Shown here: positions 53,549 through 62,438 of the stretch, one piece after another
Layout of the letters: each line of letters opens with the position of its first letter
Numbering within the stretch: the first letter of the stretch is position 1
Origin: Marinirhabdus sp963799365
GTDB lineage: Bacteria > Bacteroidota > Bacteroidia > Flavobacteriales > Flavobacteriaceae
NCBI GenBank assembly: GCA_963799365.1
Contig: CAWCWV010000008.1
Span: 296,440 to 360,439 of the forward strand
Length of the DNA: 64,000 nt
Direction of reading: 5' to 3'
The notes under the pieces: model-generated
What the model was told of the DNA's origin: nothing
The model's input: only the letters and a program-made list of their open reading frames with translations
The model's database searches: none
Program-made: the position numbers and the translations under genes

Positions 53549-54751
53549 ATGAGTACCACAACAACACATATCAAAACCGAAAATAATCAAGCCCGTACAG
53601 AGCAGAGTCGAAGGATTCCCGCATTACGATTCAAGGAGTTTGAAGGAGATTGGACAAAAGAAAGGGCGGGAGAACTTTGTGATTGTATTGTACCAGGTAG
53701 AAATAAACCCAAACAGTTTGATGGAGATATAGCATGGATTACCACTCCAGATATAATTCATAACAGTTATATTTTTAATTCAAAGAGTGGTCTAGGGATT
53801 AGTAAGGAAGAAGCAAAAAGTGTTGGGTCTAAAATTGTACCAAAAAATTCAGTAATTATATCTTGTGTTGGCGACCTAGGTATAGTAGCTATTGCGGGAA
53901 TTGAATTGGTAATAAATCAACAACTGCATGCTTTTCTACCAAGTGAAAAAGTTGAATATAGATTTTTGATGTATTCAATTACAACACAAGGAAGATACAT
54001 TGATAGAGTGGCAACTAAAACTGCCGTTCCATATATGAATAAGACCAATTGTAATTCTATACCTGTTTATCTTCCATCCCTCCCCGAACAACAAAAAATA
54101 GCCTCCTTTTTAAGTGCGGTAGATACAAAAATACAGCAGCTCACCAAAAAGCAAGAGTTATTAGAGCAATACAAAAAAGGCGTCATGCAACAACTCTTCT
54201 CTGGCGAGCTTCGCTTTAAAGATGCAGACGGGAATGCGTATCCAGATTGGGAGAATACAATTTTGGGAGATTGTTTGGATTATTTACAACCAACGAAATT
54301 TCTAGTAAGTTCAACTGAATATGATGATTCATACGAAACACCTGTGTTAACCGCTGGAAAAACCTTCATTTTGGGTTATACAAATGAAAAAGAGAATATA
54401 TGTAATAATTACCCTCTTATAATATTTGATGATTTTACAACTGCGTCTCAATATGTCAATTTTCCTTTTAAGGCTAAATCATCTGCAATGAAATTATTAA
54501 TTGCAAAAAAAGGAGTAGACATCAAATTTATGTGTGAATTAATGCAAAATATAAAGTTTGAAATAGGAGGCCATGGTCGACATTGGATTTCAATATTTTC
54601 TCAATTAGTAATATCTGTTCCATCAATAGAAGAACAACAAAGAATAGCAACCTGTTTATCGAGTATCGACACCAAAATAGAAAGTGTAACTCATCAAATA
54701 ACCCAAACCCAAACCTTTAAAAACGGGCTGTTGCAGCAGATGTTTGTTTAA
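53549..54751 (+). CDS. hsdS: Type I restriction-modification specificity subunit
   Basis: 400 residues with two target-recognition domains (about 30-180 and 230-380). Each ends in the family's coiled-coil spacer: LPEQQKIASFLSAVDTKIQQLTKKQELLEQYKKGVMQQLF, and a second one ending in FKNGLLQQMFV. The spacer repeat is normal for HsdS. The tail is followed 750 bp later by a second, slightly different copy of its last 16 codons (55505-55552), a sign of recombination. Confidence 0.95.
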   Translation: MSTTTTHIKTENNQARTEQSRRIPALRFKEFEGDWTKERAGELCDCIVPGRNKPKQFDGDIAWITTPDIIHNSYIFNSKSGLGISKEEAKSVGSKIVPKNSVIISCVGDLGIVAIAGIELVINQQLHAFLPSEKVEYRFLMYSITTQGRYIDRVATKTAVPYMNKTNCNSIPVYLPSLPEQQKIASFLSAVDTKIQQLTKKQELLEQYKKGVMQQLFSGELRFKDADGNAYPDWENTILGDCLDYLQPTKFLVSSTEYDDSYETPVLTAGKTFILGYTNEKENICNNYPLIIFDDFTTASQYVNFPFKAKSSAMKLLIAKKGVDIKFMCELMQNIKFEIGGHGRHWISIFSQLVISVPSIEEQQRIATCLSSIDTKIESVTHQITQTQTFKNGLLQQMFV

Positions 54752-54762
54752 AATTTAAAGTT

Positions 54763-55509
54763 ATGAATGCCATCATAGAAATAATAAAAGAAATGGGTAC
54801 TCCGGGTACTAATGTTAACCCAACCGAAATCTATAACGAAGGGTGGATGACGCGATTGTTAATGCACTATTCGGTTAAAGAAGAATTAAAATTTGAAGAT
54901 ATTGGGATAGAAATCGATACTACTTTTAAGAATATACATTGGACATCAGAGGCTTTAATATCGAGTCCATTTGTTTCAGCAAAATCTAAAAGAGAAGGAT
55001 ATACGCATCCTGATATAACCCTTGGTGATTTTAATGTGGACTATTGTAATAGTGGCAAGTTAGAAGTAAAAAAAGAAGCAAAGGTATTTGGCATTATTGA
55101 AGCAAAAATGAAAAGTCTGCTTAGCACAGGAACAACTAATGCCAAAGAATTTAATCAAGCGAGTAGAACTGTGGCTTGTATTGCCTCAAATACACCATTA
55201 AATTGTGAAACATTCTTTTATGTTGTGGCTCCAGAATCAAAAATAAAACCTCCTAAAAGAGGTGAAAATCGAATGCTAAAAATGATGAAAGAAGATACCA
55301 TTATAAGGGAAATTGGAAACAGATTTAAATCACATAATTTAGTCAATGAATCAATTTCATCAGAGAATGGAATTATAGAACGAGCAAAAAAATGTAAAAC
55401 TGGAGTCATTACCTATGAGCATTGGATTGACAACATTAATGATAAAAATGCACGAGAAGAATTAAATGCTTTTTATTTTGAATGCATGAAATGGAATAAA
55501 ATTAAATAA
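54763..55509 (+). CDS. Cargo protein with PD-(D/E)xK-like motif inside the restriction locus
   Basis: 248 residues, no membrane helix. The motif HPDITLGDF (D84) followed by FGIIEAKMKS (E113, K115) fits a PD-(D/E)xK nuclease core. The C-terminal half is helical and ends in FYFECMKWNKIK. The gene lies 11 bp after hsdS and is followed by a second hsdS tail, so it looks inserted between two hsdS ends. It is probably a nuclease or DNA-end-binding protein. No family name is recognised. Confidence 0.7.
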   Translation: MNAIIEIIKEMGTPGTNVNPTEIYNEGWMTRLLMHYSVKEELKFEDIGIEIDTTFKNIHWTSEALISSPFVSAKSKREGYTHPDITLGDFNVDYCNSGKLEVKKEAKVFGIIEAKMKSLLSTGTTNAKEFNQASRTVACIASNTPLNCETFFYVVAPESKIKPPKRGENRMLKMMKEDTIIREIGNRFKSHNLVNESISSENGIIERAKKCKTGVITYEHWIDNINDKNAREELNAFYFECMKWNKIK

Positions 55510-55552
55510 CCCAAAATTTCAAAAAAGGGCTATTGCAGCAAATGTTTGTTTA
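55505..55552 (+). pseudogene. Remnant of a second hsdS 3' end
   Basis: The 48 bases read, in frame to a stop, ITQNFKKGLLQQMFV. The intact hsdS ends ITQTQTFKNGLLQQMFV. Most nucleotide differences are silent or conservative, so this is a diverged copy of a real hsdS end and not a recent exact duplication. It overlaps the end of the gene at 54763 by five bases. Confidence 0.8.
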
Positions 55553-55567
55553 AAATAAAAGGAGATT

Positions 55568-56689
55568 ATGTATAAGATTAATCGAGAACAAAACAATATC
55601 ATAAAACTAGAAGAACGCCTCTTTAGAGATTTGCAATTTAAAGAACGTGAAAATCTACAGGAATGGATTGCCAAAAACCCTGAGATTTTGGGTGAAAAGC
55701 TTTTGTTGATACAAAAAGAGTATGATGGCTTTAACGATACAAACGAGCGGTTAGATTTATTAGCTTTAGACGAAAGCGGAAACATTGTCGTCATCGAAAA
55801 CAAATTAGACGATACAGGTCGTCACGTCATTTGGCAAGCGTTAAAATATGTATCATATTGTTCTACATTAACCACCGAGCAAATCATTAAGATTTATCAA
55901 GAATATCTCGATAAATATGGCATTTTAGAAAATGCGAAAGAAAATATTCTCGAATTCTTAGACATAGACGAGGATGGTTTGCTATTAAATCGCCACGATC
56001 AAAGAATCATTTTCGTAGCCAACAATTATAGAAAGGAAGTAACATCCACGGTATTGTGGCTTTTACAGCACAATGTGCAAATTCAATGTTTTAGGGCTAT
56101 ACCATATGGTAAAGGAGAAGAGCTGTTTTTGCAAATAGAACAAATTATTCCATTGCCTGAAACCAAAGAATTTATGATTGATGCCATGGAAAAAGAGCTT
56201 GAAGAAAAAACAAAAAGTAAAAAAGTAGCTCAAACAGAAGCAAGGTTATTAGAGTTTTGGAATAAATTAAAAATAGAACTAGCCGCCCGCAAGATGGATT
56301 TATTAGATAACGTTACAGCCAAACCATACTTTAACATTAGCACTTTGAGAGGTCGAGCTTCGTTTGGATTTTGTATTGGGCGAAAAGGGTATAGAGTAGA
56401 GCTTTATATTTGGGCCGATGAAGAAAAGAGATTGATTGATGCTATGTATCAATATAAAGAAGAGATTGACAATAAGTTTTCTTTGGGTACAATTGAGTGG
56501 GAACGATTAGAGGGTAAAAAAGCATCAAGGATTAAGTTCGAGAAAACCGCATTGGAGATTACACGGGACGAAGATGGATGGAGAAATCAAAAAGATGAAG
56601 CTTTTATAAATTGGTATTGTGACGCAATGAAAGAGTTTTATGATGTTTTATTGCCTTATTGGACAAAAGTTAATAATGAAGTAGAATAA
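55568..56689 (+). CDS. DUF4268 protein with NucS-like PD-(D/E)xK N-terminal domain
   Basis: 373 residues. The N-terminal domain (about 15-150) has RLDLLALDESGNIVVIENKLDD with D63, E77 and K79, the pattern of DUF91/NucS-type nucleases. The C-terminal DUF4268 domain (about 215-370) has FWNKLKIELAARKMDLL, then GRASFGFCIGRKGYRVELYIWADEEKR. Proteins of this type are often encoded inside restriction loci. Its stop overlaps the hsdR start by one base (TAATG), so it belongs to the hsd operon. Confidence 0.88.
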   Translation: MYKINREQNNIIKLEERLFRDLQFKERENLQEWIAKNPEILGEKLLLIQKEYDGFNDTNERLDLLALDESGNIVVIENKLDDTGRHVIWQALKYVSYCSTLTTEQIIKIYQEYLDKYGILENAKENILEFLDIDEDGLLLNRHDQRIIFVANNYRKEVTSTVLWLLQHNVQIQCFRAIPYGKGEELFLQIEQIIPLPETKEFMIDAMEKELEEKTKSKKVAQTEARLLEFWNKLKIELAARKMDLLDNVTAKPYFNISTLRGRASFGFCIGRKGYRVELYIWADEEKRLIDAMYQYKEEIDNKFSLGTIEWERLEGKKASRIKFEKTALEITRDEDGWRNQKDEAFINWYCDAMKEFYDVLLPYWTKVNNEVE

Positions 56690-59559
56690 TGACCACACAA
56701 CCCGAAGCCATATTAGAACACAGTTTAATCCAACAACTCATTGGGTTGGGCTACACGGCTGTTAAAGTACAAGATGGTGCGGCACTGGTGAATAATTTAA
56801 AAGAGCAGTTAGAGGCTTTTAATAAAGCCACCTATTCAAATAAAGAGTTTGATGCTATCTTAAACCATTTGGCAAAGGGCAATGTTTTTGAAAAAGCCAA
56901 GACGCTTCGCGACCGGTTTAGTTTTACTCGACAAGATGGTGAGGTAGTTTACGTACGTTTTTACGATTCTGAAAATTGGAGTAACAACGTATTTCAGGTC
57001 ACAAACCAAGTCCAACAACAGGGATCCTACTTAAATAGATACGATGTTACCATTCTAGTAAATGGCTTACCCCTGGTACAAATTGAGCTCAAACGCAGAG
57101 GTACCGAAATTAAAGAAGCTTTTAATCAAATAAACCGCTACCAGCGGCATTCGTTTTGGAGCAATCACGGCTTGTTTCAGTACGTGCAGCTTTTTGTAAT
57201 TAGTAATGGCGTAAACACAAAATACCTTGCTAATAATAGACTACAATCGGTAAAACAAACTTTCTTTTGGGCAGATGGGAATAACAAAAATTTTACCGGA
57301 CTTACCGAGTTCGCAACGGCATTTTTACATCCAAATCATTTAGGTAAAATGATAGCCCAATATGTAGTAATGAATGAAGCGCATAAAAACATGATGGTGC
57401 TTCGTCCCTATCAGTTTTATGCCGCCGAAGCCATTATACAACAAGTTTCCTCATCAAACGACAACGGGTATATCTGGCATACCACAGGATCGGGAAAAAC
57501 CTTAACTTCATTTAAAGCGAGCCAGGTGGTAATGGATTTACCGTCGGTTCACAAAGTGGTGTTTGTAGTAGACCGTAAAGATCTTGATTACCAAACCATG
57601 AAAGAGTTTAATGCCTTCAAAAAAGATAGCGTAGATGTAACAGACAATACGCGGTCGCTTGTAAAACAACTCACAGACGATTCTAAGCTGGTTCTTACCA
57701 CGATTCAAAAATTGAATAATGCAATTTCAAAAGCACGCTACGAAAAAAAGTTATCGCACTTACAAGACAAAAAAGTAGTTTTTATTTTTGATGAATGTCA
57801 CCGAAGCCAATTTGGGGATACCCACCAAAGAATTACCGAGTACTTTAAAAACAGCCAACTTTTTGGCTTTACAGGCACACCCATTTTTGCAGCCAATGCG
57901 TCTAAAAACGAATTGGGAAAACGCACCACCAAAGATTTGTTTGGCAACTGTCTGCATAAATATGTTATTACCGATGCGATACGCGATCAGAACGTTCTCA
58001 AATTTGGAATTGAATATGTGGGTAAGTACAAAAACAAGAGCAATACGTTTATCGATATTGATGTGGAGGACATCAATAAAAGTGAGGTTTTTGATGATCC
58101 AAGACGTTTAGAAAAAATTGTAGACTATGTGATTTCGTATCACAATCAAAAAACATTCAATACGGATTATTCGGCCCTATTTGCTGTTAGTAGTATTGAT
58201 AATGTAATAACGTATTACGAACTATTTCAAAAGAAAAAAGAAGAAGGATTGCACGATTTAAGAATTGCCACAATTTTTACCTACGGCGCCAATGAAGAGG
58301 ATGCAGATGCTCAGGATTACATTCCAGGAGATGAGTTGCCAATGGCAGCAGAACCCTCTGTAAAATACATTTCGAGTCATACCCGGGACAAATTAGATAG
58401 CTTTATTGATGACTATAATCTTATGTTTGACACTAAATTCTCAACAAAAGACGCCCAACAATTTGAAAATTACTTTAAAGACATTAGCAAGCGTTTAAAG
58501 GAACGGGAAAAAGCAACTTTTAATAATGAAAAAGACAGACTTGATATTGTTTTAGTAGTAAATATGATGCTTACGGGCTTTGATGCCAAAAAGGTAAACA
58601 CATTGTATGTAGACAAGAATTTAAAGCAACACGGTTTAATACAGGCATTTTCACGCACCAATAGGATTTTAGGGGAGCAGAAGTCACAGGGAAATATTCT
58701 GGCCTTCAGAAATCTTAAAAATGCAACCGATGATGCCATCACGTTATTTTCAAACAAGGACGCTATTGAAACGGTGGTCATGCCTCCTTATGAAGCAATT
58801 GCAAAAAAGTTTGATGAAGCACTAAAAAACTTACGGGACATCGCGCCTACCTTCCAAAGCGTTGACGAGTTTCCTAGTGAAGAAGAAGATGCACAATTTG
58901 TTCATGCTTTTAGAAGATTGATGCGTAGTATAAATGTGTTACAATCATATACCGATTTTAGTTGGGACGATATTGCGATAGATGAGCAGGAGTATGAAGA
59001 TTATAAAAGTAAATACTTAGACCTCTATGACCGTATTAAAAATGATACAGCGAAGCAAAAAACATCCATCCTCGATGATATTGATTTTGAGCTAGAACTA
59101 ATTCATCGTGACGTTGTAAATGTAGCTTACATACTAAAGCTTTTAGCCAAACTCAAAGATGCGAAAACATCAGAATTTCAAGCTCAGAAAAAGGCCATTT
59201 TGGATTTAATGGGCGGCGATATTATGCTTCGAAGTAAGCGGGAGCTTATAGAAAAATTCATAGAAGAGAACTTGCCTCAAATAACAGACTCTGATACTAT
59301 TGAAGATGAATTTGAAAAATACTGGCAGGATGAAAAAATATTGGCCTTAGGAAAACTCTGCGAAGATGAAAATTTGGACAAAGCCCAATTTAAAGCCTTA
59401 ATTGACGCCTACATTTTTAGTGGCCAAGAACCTATTAGAGATGAAGTCTATAAATGTTTAGACAATAGACCCAGCATTTTACAGGCGCGCACTATTGGCG
59501 AACGTATCATTTCAAGAATGAAAGAGTTTGTAGAAGTGTTTGTAAGGGGTGTTGGGTAA
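56689..59559 (+). CDS. hsdR: Type I restriction endonuclease, motor and nuclease subunit
   Basis: 956 residues. The N-terminal nuclease has LVQIELKRRGTEI (E132, K134). The helicase motor has Walker A TTGSGKT (about 265-271) and the DECH box FDECHRS (about 367). Later motor motifs include LFGFTGTPIF and LMLTGFDAKKVNTLYVDKNL. The C-terminal domain that contacts the methylase is helical. It completes an intact hsdM-hsdS-hsdR set, so the system is predicted to be active. Confidence 0.97.
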   Translation: MTTQPEAILEHSLIQQLIGLGYTAVKVQDGAALVNNLKEQLEAFNKATYSNKEFDAILNHLAKGNVFEKAKTLRDRFSFTRQDGEVVYVRFYDSENWSNNVFQVTNQVQQQGSYLNRYDVTILVNGLPLVQIELKRRGTEIKEAFNQINRYQRHSFWSNHGLFQYVQLFVISNGVNTKYLANNRLQSVKQTFFWADGNNKNFTGLTEFATAFLHPNHLGKMIAQYVVMNEAHKNMMVLRPYQFYAAEAIIQQVSSSNDNGYIWHTTGSGKTLTSFKASQVVMDLPSVHKVVFVVDRKDLDYQTMKEFNAFKKDSVDVTDNTRSLVKQLTDDSKLVLTTIQKLNNAISKARYEKKLSHLQDKKVVFIFDECHRSQFGDTHQRITEYFKNSQLFGFTGTPIFAANASKNELGKRTTKDLFGNCLHKYVITDAIRDQNVLKFGIEYVGKYKNKSNTFIDIDVEDINKSEVFDDPRRLEKIVDYVISYHNQKTFNTDYSALFAVSSIDNVITYYELFQKKKEEGLHDLRIATIFTYGANEEDADAQDYIPGDELPMAAEPSVKYISSHTRDKLDSFIDDYNLMFDTKFSTKDAQQFENYFKDISKRLKEREKATFNNEKDRLDIVLVVNMMLTGFDAKKVNTLYVDKNLKQHGLIQAFSRTNRILGEQKSQGNILAFRNLKNATDDAITLFSNKDAIETVVMPPYEAIAKKFDEALKNLRDIAPTFQSVDEFPSEEEDAQFVHAFRRLMRSINVLQSYTDFSWDDIAIDEQEYEDYKSKYLDLYDRIKNDTAKQKTSILDDIDFELELIHRDVVNVAYILKLLAKLKDAKTSEFQAQKKAILDLMGGDIMLRSKRELIEKFIEENLPQITDSDTIEDEFEKYWQDEKILALGKLCEDENLDKAQFKALIDAYIFSGQEPIRDEVYKCLDNRPSILQARTIGERIISRMKEFVEVFVRGVG

Positions 59560-59589
59560 GGGAATTTTTAACTTATATAGATTATAATT

Positions 59590-59655
59590 TTAATTCTTCG
59601 AAAAAACCGTCCTCAAAATAAACGCATCTGCCTCGGCTAATGAGGACAGTTTTAA
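59590..59655 (-). pseudogene. Remnant of the small gene at 60183
   Basis: The minus strand reads SLKLSSLAEADAFILRTVF followed by SKN and a stop, with no start codon upstream. The intact gene at 60183 ends LLTRAEADAFILRTVFKSN. The shared AEADAFILRTVF block shows that this is a truncated copy of the same gene family, about 600 bp away. Confidence 0.65.
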
Positions 59656-59699
59656 GCTTTACCAATAACAAGTAAGAATGTTATTTAGAATAGGAAACT

Positions 59700-60161
59700 T
59701 CACAATTCAGGAACCTCCATCCAAAAGAAGTACACCAAAACCTCTTTATCCAAATCATAATAAGGCAACCTCCCCTGCAAATCAGCTTCTAAATTTTTAA
59801 TGCGATGATATCTTTTCAAGCTTTGAGCAATCTTTTTCAAGTCCCCTTTGGTCGCTGGTTTATGTTCTTCTTTGGTCAATAGATTGGCCAAAATAGTAAC
59901 GGCGGCCGTTCCCGCAGCCGCATTCCCTATCCCTACCAAACTCATTTTTTCTATTTGAGGATCGCTCACTTTTTCTGGTGGGGTGTCCCCACCCGATAAT
60001 CCTTGTAATGGGGAACCATTTTTTCGTAAATGGTAGGCCTTGGAGCGGCAGTTATTGCTACAATATTTCTGTACCCTTCTTCTTTTTGGGACAAAATCTA
60101 CAGCACAATAGGCACAGCTATAGTGGTAGGTATCCGTAACATGAAAGTTTGTTTTACGCAT
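59700..60161 (-). CDS. Small zinc-finger protein, unknown
   Basis: 153 residues. An N-terminal treble-clef or ribbon-like zinc site is formed by CAYC (about 16-19) and YCSNNCRSKAYHLR (about 33-46). A hydrophobic Ala/Gly-rich segment (about 74-93, LVGIGNAAAGTAAVTILANLL) and a basic helix follow, then an aromatic C-terminus. My recollection is that such short CxxC/CSxxCR proteins occur on Bacteroidota mobile elements. It lies downstream of the small gene at 60183, 21 bp apart, probably in one transcript. Confidence 0.78.
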   Translation of the reverse strand: MRKTNFHVTDTYHYSCAYCAVDFVPKRRRVQKYCSNNCRSKAYHLRKNGSPLQGLSGGDTPPEKVSDPQIEKMSLVGIGNAAAGTAAVTILANLLTKEEHKPATKGDLKKIAQSLKRYHRIKNLEADLQGRLPYYDLDKEVLVYFFWMEVPEL

Positions 60162-60182
60162 AATCGGGTTTTTTTAAATGTT

Positions 60183-60365
60183 TTAATTGCTTTTAAATAC
60201 CGTTCTTAGGATAAAAGCATCTGCCTCTGCCCTAGTGAGCAACTTCTCATTTTTGGTGGGATGCCCCCCACCCTTCGAAACAGAAACGCGCATCATTTTC
60301 AATAACGATCGTTGCTCTTCCATGGGAAGGGCTTGTACGATACTGAAAACAATGTTGGCATTCAT
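60183..60365 (-). CDS. Small island protein, 60 residues
   Basis: The ATG at 60365 gives MNANIVFSIVQALPMEEQRS, then a linker with Gly, and LLTRAEADAFILRTVF at the end. A longer frame to 60470 runs into the decamer repeats and is not credible. The product looks like two helices joined by a basic linker. A decayed relative lies at 59590. No family name is recognised. Confidence 0.7.
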   Translation of the reverse strand: MNANIVFSIVQALPMEEQRSLLKMMRVSVSKGGGHPTKNEKLLTRAEADAFILRTVFKSN

Positions 60366-60430
60366 GGCGCTGATTCTTTTGAAAAAGGCAAAATGCAAAA
60401 AAATAAATAAGGCATTACGAGCTTTTACAT

Positions 60431-60570
60431 AGTTGTGCAGAGTTGTGCAGGCTTTTACAGAGTTGTGCACAGTTGTGCAGAGTTGTGCAGAGTTGTGCAG
60501 AGTTGTGCAGAGTTGCGCAGAGTTGTGCAGAGTTGTGCAGAGTTATACACAGTTATGTATAGTTGTATGC
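60431..60570. repeat. Phased decamer array AGTTGTGCAG, about 14 units
   Basis: Fourteen 10-base units in register, most reading AGTTGTGCAG, with variants such as GCTTTTACAG, AGTTGTGCAC and AGTTATACAC. Bases 60543-60551 read TTATACACA, a DnaA-box sequence. The period is close to one helical turn, so bound proteins would lie on one face. It sits 66 bases upstream of the small gene at 60183. Confidence 0.92.
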
Positions 60571-60829
60571 TGTTGCCCCTTATTCTCAAACTTGTATTCA
60601 CCTAACCAGAATAACCTATATACTTCAGTTAAATGGGGTGTGTGCAATGGGGGATTGCGGGAAGTACATTGGGGGCAATGTTTAGGGAGGTACTATATCT
60701 TGGGCGCCGATATGTATCGTATTCAATTAGTATACAGTTATTTAATTTGTAGATGGTGTTCTTTGAGAGCTTAAAGGCCAATTAATTGGGGCACTGGAAT
60801 GAAACGTCAACAAGGGGGGCATTATGCCT

Positions 60830-61777
60830 CTATATATTATCAAAACCTAATTGGCTGTATCTCCCTTCGAGCAGATCTTTATACGCCGCTTTTTTAGTTT
60901 CCGACAGGAAGGAACGATCAATCCAACCCAACGCATTGGATTTGTTTTCCTTACTTCGGTTGAAAGCACCTTCGATTTGCTTAGGGGTCATTCCCATGCC
61001 TGTTGCCAATTCTTCAAAATCTTCCTTTTTCAGTTTCTTTTTCTTGCCAGCTACGGTGAGTGCCAGCTCCTCGGTGTCTTCCGGAAAGACTATGGCAACA
61101 TTCAACAGGTCGTAGGATGGTGCCAATACCCATCCATACGGACTTTCGATCATAGAGAAGTTTTTCAGGTGCATGTCATTATTTCCTGTGAGAAAAGAGA
61201 ACAACGTAATGTCGAAGAAAAAGGATTTGTCCAGCAAGGTATTACTGGAATAGCTGTGAATTGCCTTTCCAACTTTCTCCATAGAGCCCTTGTACTTGTC
61301 GAATGCCTCTGTGATCTGAAACATATCGAGCATGTGTGTTTTCTCACCCGTTTCTGTCCGGTCAATTCGTTTGGTGATATAACAAAGCTCTCCAGACCTC
61401 AATCGAATAAGTGATGATGGCACTACCCGGATACCGAATAGTTCAGCCATACGCATAGTGACATGTTCGTTCTCTGGCATTTCTGGAAATCGTCCAGATG
61501 GTGGCTTTAGGATATAATACCCACCTAAAGCTCCTACTACCGTGAGCCTAGAGTCGTCGTGTTCCTGGGCTTTCTTTAAAACGGACATAGATAATTTTGG
61601 CTGAACACCCGGAACAGCAATACTTCGAGCCACTACCTGCTTGGCCAGCTCGTCCATCTGGTCCAGCGAATAACTAATGGCAGGAGGACTTGGCGTACCA
61701 AAAAACTCCATCGAGCATTTCTCATGGAAATCTTGTTCGCCATCAACGGATTGGTAACAGTATAGGCATTTATGCAT
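60830..61777 (-). CDS. HipT-like toxin kinase (HipA C-terminal domain)
   Basis: 315 residues from the ATG at 61777, which overlaps the hipS stop by eight bases. An N-terminal CLYC...HEKC pair may bind zinc. The Gly-rich loop reads VARSIAVPGVQPKLS. Kinase motifs are NNDMHLKN (catalytic Asp) and APSYDLLN (metal Asp). HipA/HipT kinases phosphorylate aminoacyl-tRNA synthetases and halt translation. It lacks the N-subdomain 1, which is encoded separately by the next gene, as in HipBST systems. Confidence 0.9.
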   Translation of the reverse strand: MHKCLYCYQSVDGEQDFHEKCSMEFFGTPSPPAISYSLDQMDELAKQVVARSIAVPGVQPKLSMSVLKKAQEHDDSRLTVVGALGGYYILKPPSGRFPEMPENEHVTMRMAELFGIRVVPSSLIRLRSGELCYITKRIDRTETGEKTHMLDMFQITEAFDKYKGSMEKVGKAIHSYSSNTLLDKSFFFDITLFSFLTGNNDMHLKNFSMIESPYGWVLAPSYDLLNVAIVFPEDTEELALTVAGKKKKLKKEDFEELATGMGMTPKQIEGAFNRSKENKSNALGWIDRSFLSETKKAAYKDLLEGRYSQLGFDNI

Positions 61778-62102
61778 CTTCTTGGGGTATTGGTTCCACA
61801 CTCACTGCCCCGATACAGTTTCCACAACAGGCCAGCAGTAGGCCCATACGATCATTTTTATTGATCTTCCAACTTTCGGCAGCAATGTCTAACAGCCATC
61901 CTTCTGGGATCAATCCTTCAAAAAACGGAAACAACCGGTTTTCTGAATAGGGTTGGGTCCTCACTGGCATAGAAAACGTAATGAAATCCTCTGGGCATTG
62001 GGCCACATAGTCTTTGTCATATTGAAATGTATAGTCACCATCATCGGTTTCCGTGACAATGCCCGCCAAACGTTGTTTATAAAGTACTTTCCCCTGCCTC
62101 AT
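61770..62102 (-). CDS. HipS-like protein (HipA N-terminal subdomain 1)
   Basis: 110 residues from the ATG at 62102, overlapping the end of hipB by 26 bases. It contains YTFQYDKDYVA, then FITFSMPVRTQPYSENRLFPFFEGLIPEG and a final NCIGAVSVEP, matching the N-terminal subdomain of HipA. In the E. coli HipBST module the matching HipS acts as antitoxin for HipT; the same is inferred here. Confidence 0.9.
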   Translation of the reverse strand: MRQGKVLYKQRLAGIVTETDDGDYTFQYDKDYVAQCPEDFITFSMPVRTQPYSENRLFPFFEGLIPEGWLLDIAAESWKINKNDRMGLLLACCGNCIGAVSVEPIPQEDA

Positions 62103-62307
62103 CACGTAGGTTTTTACTATTAACTGGAACCAACTCATGTCCGAACATTCGAAGCACCAGGTTTACCTTGTCCATATTAAGATTTGTTTTGCCCTGTTCA
62201 ATTTTACGTATAACAGTCAACGCGACACCCGCGCGTTCCGCGAATTCCTCTTGGGTGAGGTCAACTTCCTTACGGCGTTCCTTGACAAACGTTGCTAATT
62301 GTTTCAT
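62077..62307 (-). CDS. HipB-like HTH regulator
   Basis: 76 residues with an XRE-type helix-turn-helix (about 12-60; LTQEEFAERAGVALTVIRKIEQGKTNLNMDKV). It is the first gene of the three-gene operon hipB-hipS-hipT. It should bind the three AT-rich operators upstream (62308-62405) and repress its own operon. Confidence 0.92.
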   Translation of the reverse strand: MKQLATFVKERRKEVDLTQEEFAERAGVALTVIRKIEQGKTNLNMDKVNLVLRMFGHELVPVNSKNLRDEAGESTL

Positions 62308-62405
62308 TATATGCTTTTAGATATAAAATCAGACAAATATAAGATATTATATGCAATTAAATATAATTTTATTGATTATCATATTTTTATATGTTTAAAC
62401 ATATA
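62308..62405. promoter_or_regulatory. Three operators spaced 40 bp upstream of hipB
   Basis: Palindromic or near-palindromic sites start at 62308 (TATATGCTTTTAGATATA), 62348 (TTATATGCAATTAAATATAA) and 62388 (TATATGTTTAAACATATA, a perfect 18-bp palindrome). Starts are exactly 40 bases apart. Such regular spacing, near four helical turns, suits cooperative binding of HipB-type dimers. Confidence 0.7.
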
Positions 62406-62438
62406 GTCTTTTAAGAACCCCGAACGTTGCATTAATTT

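Noticed and set aside
60433..60774. ORF encoding a Cys/Val-rich repeat protein
   Set aside because: It is only the translation of the decamer array; the frame has no other support.
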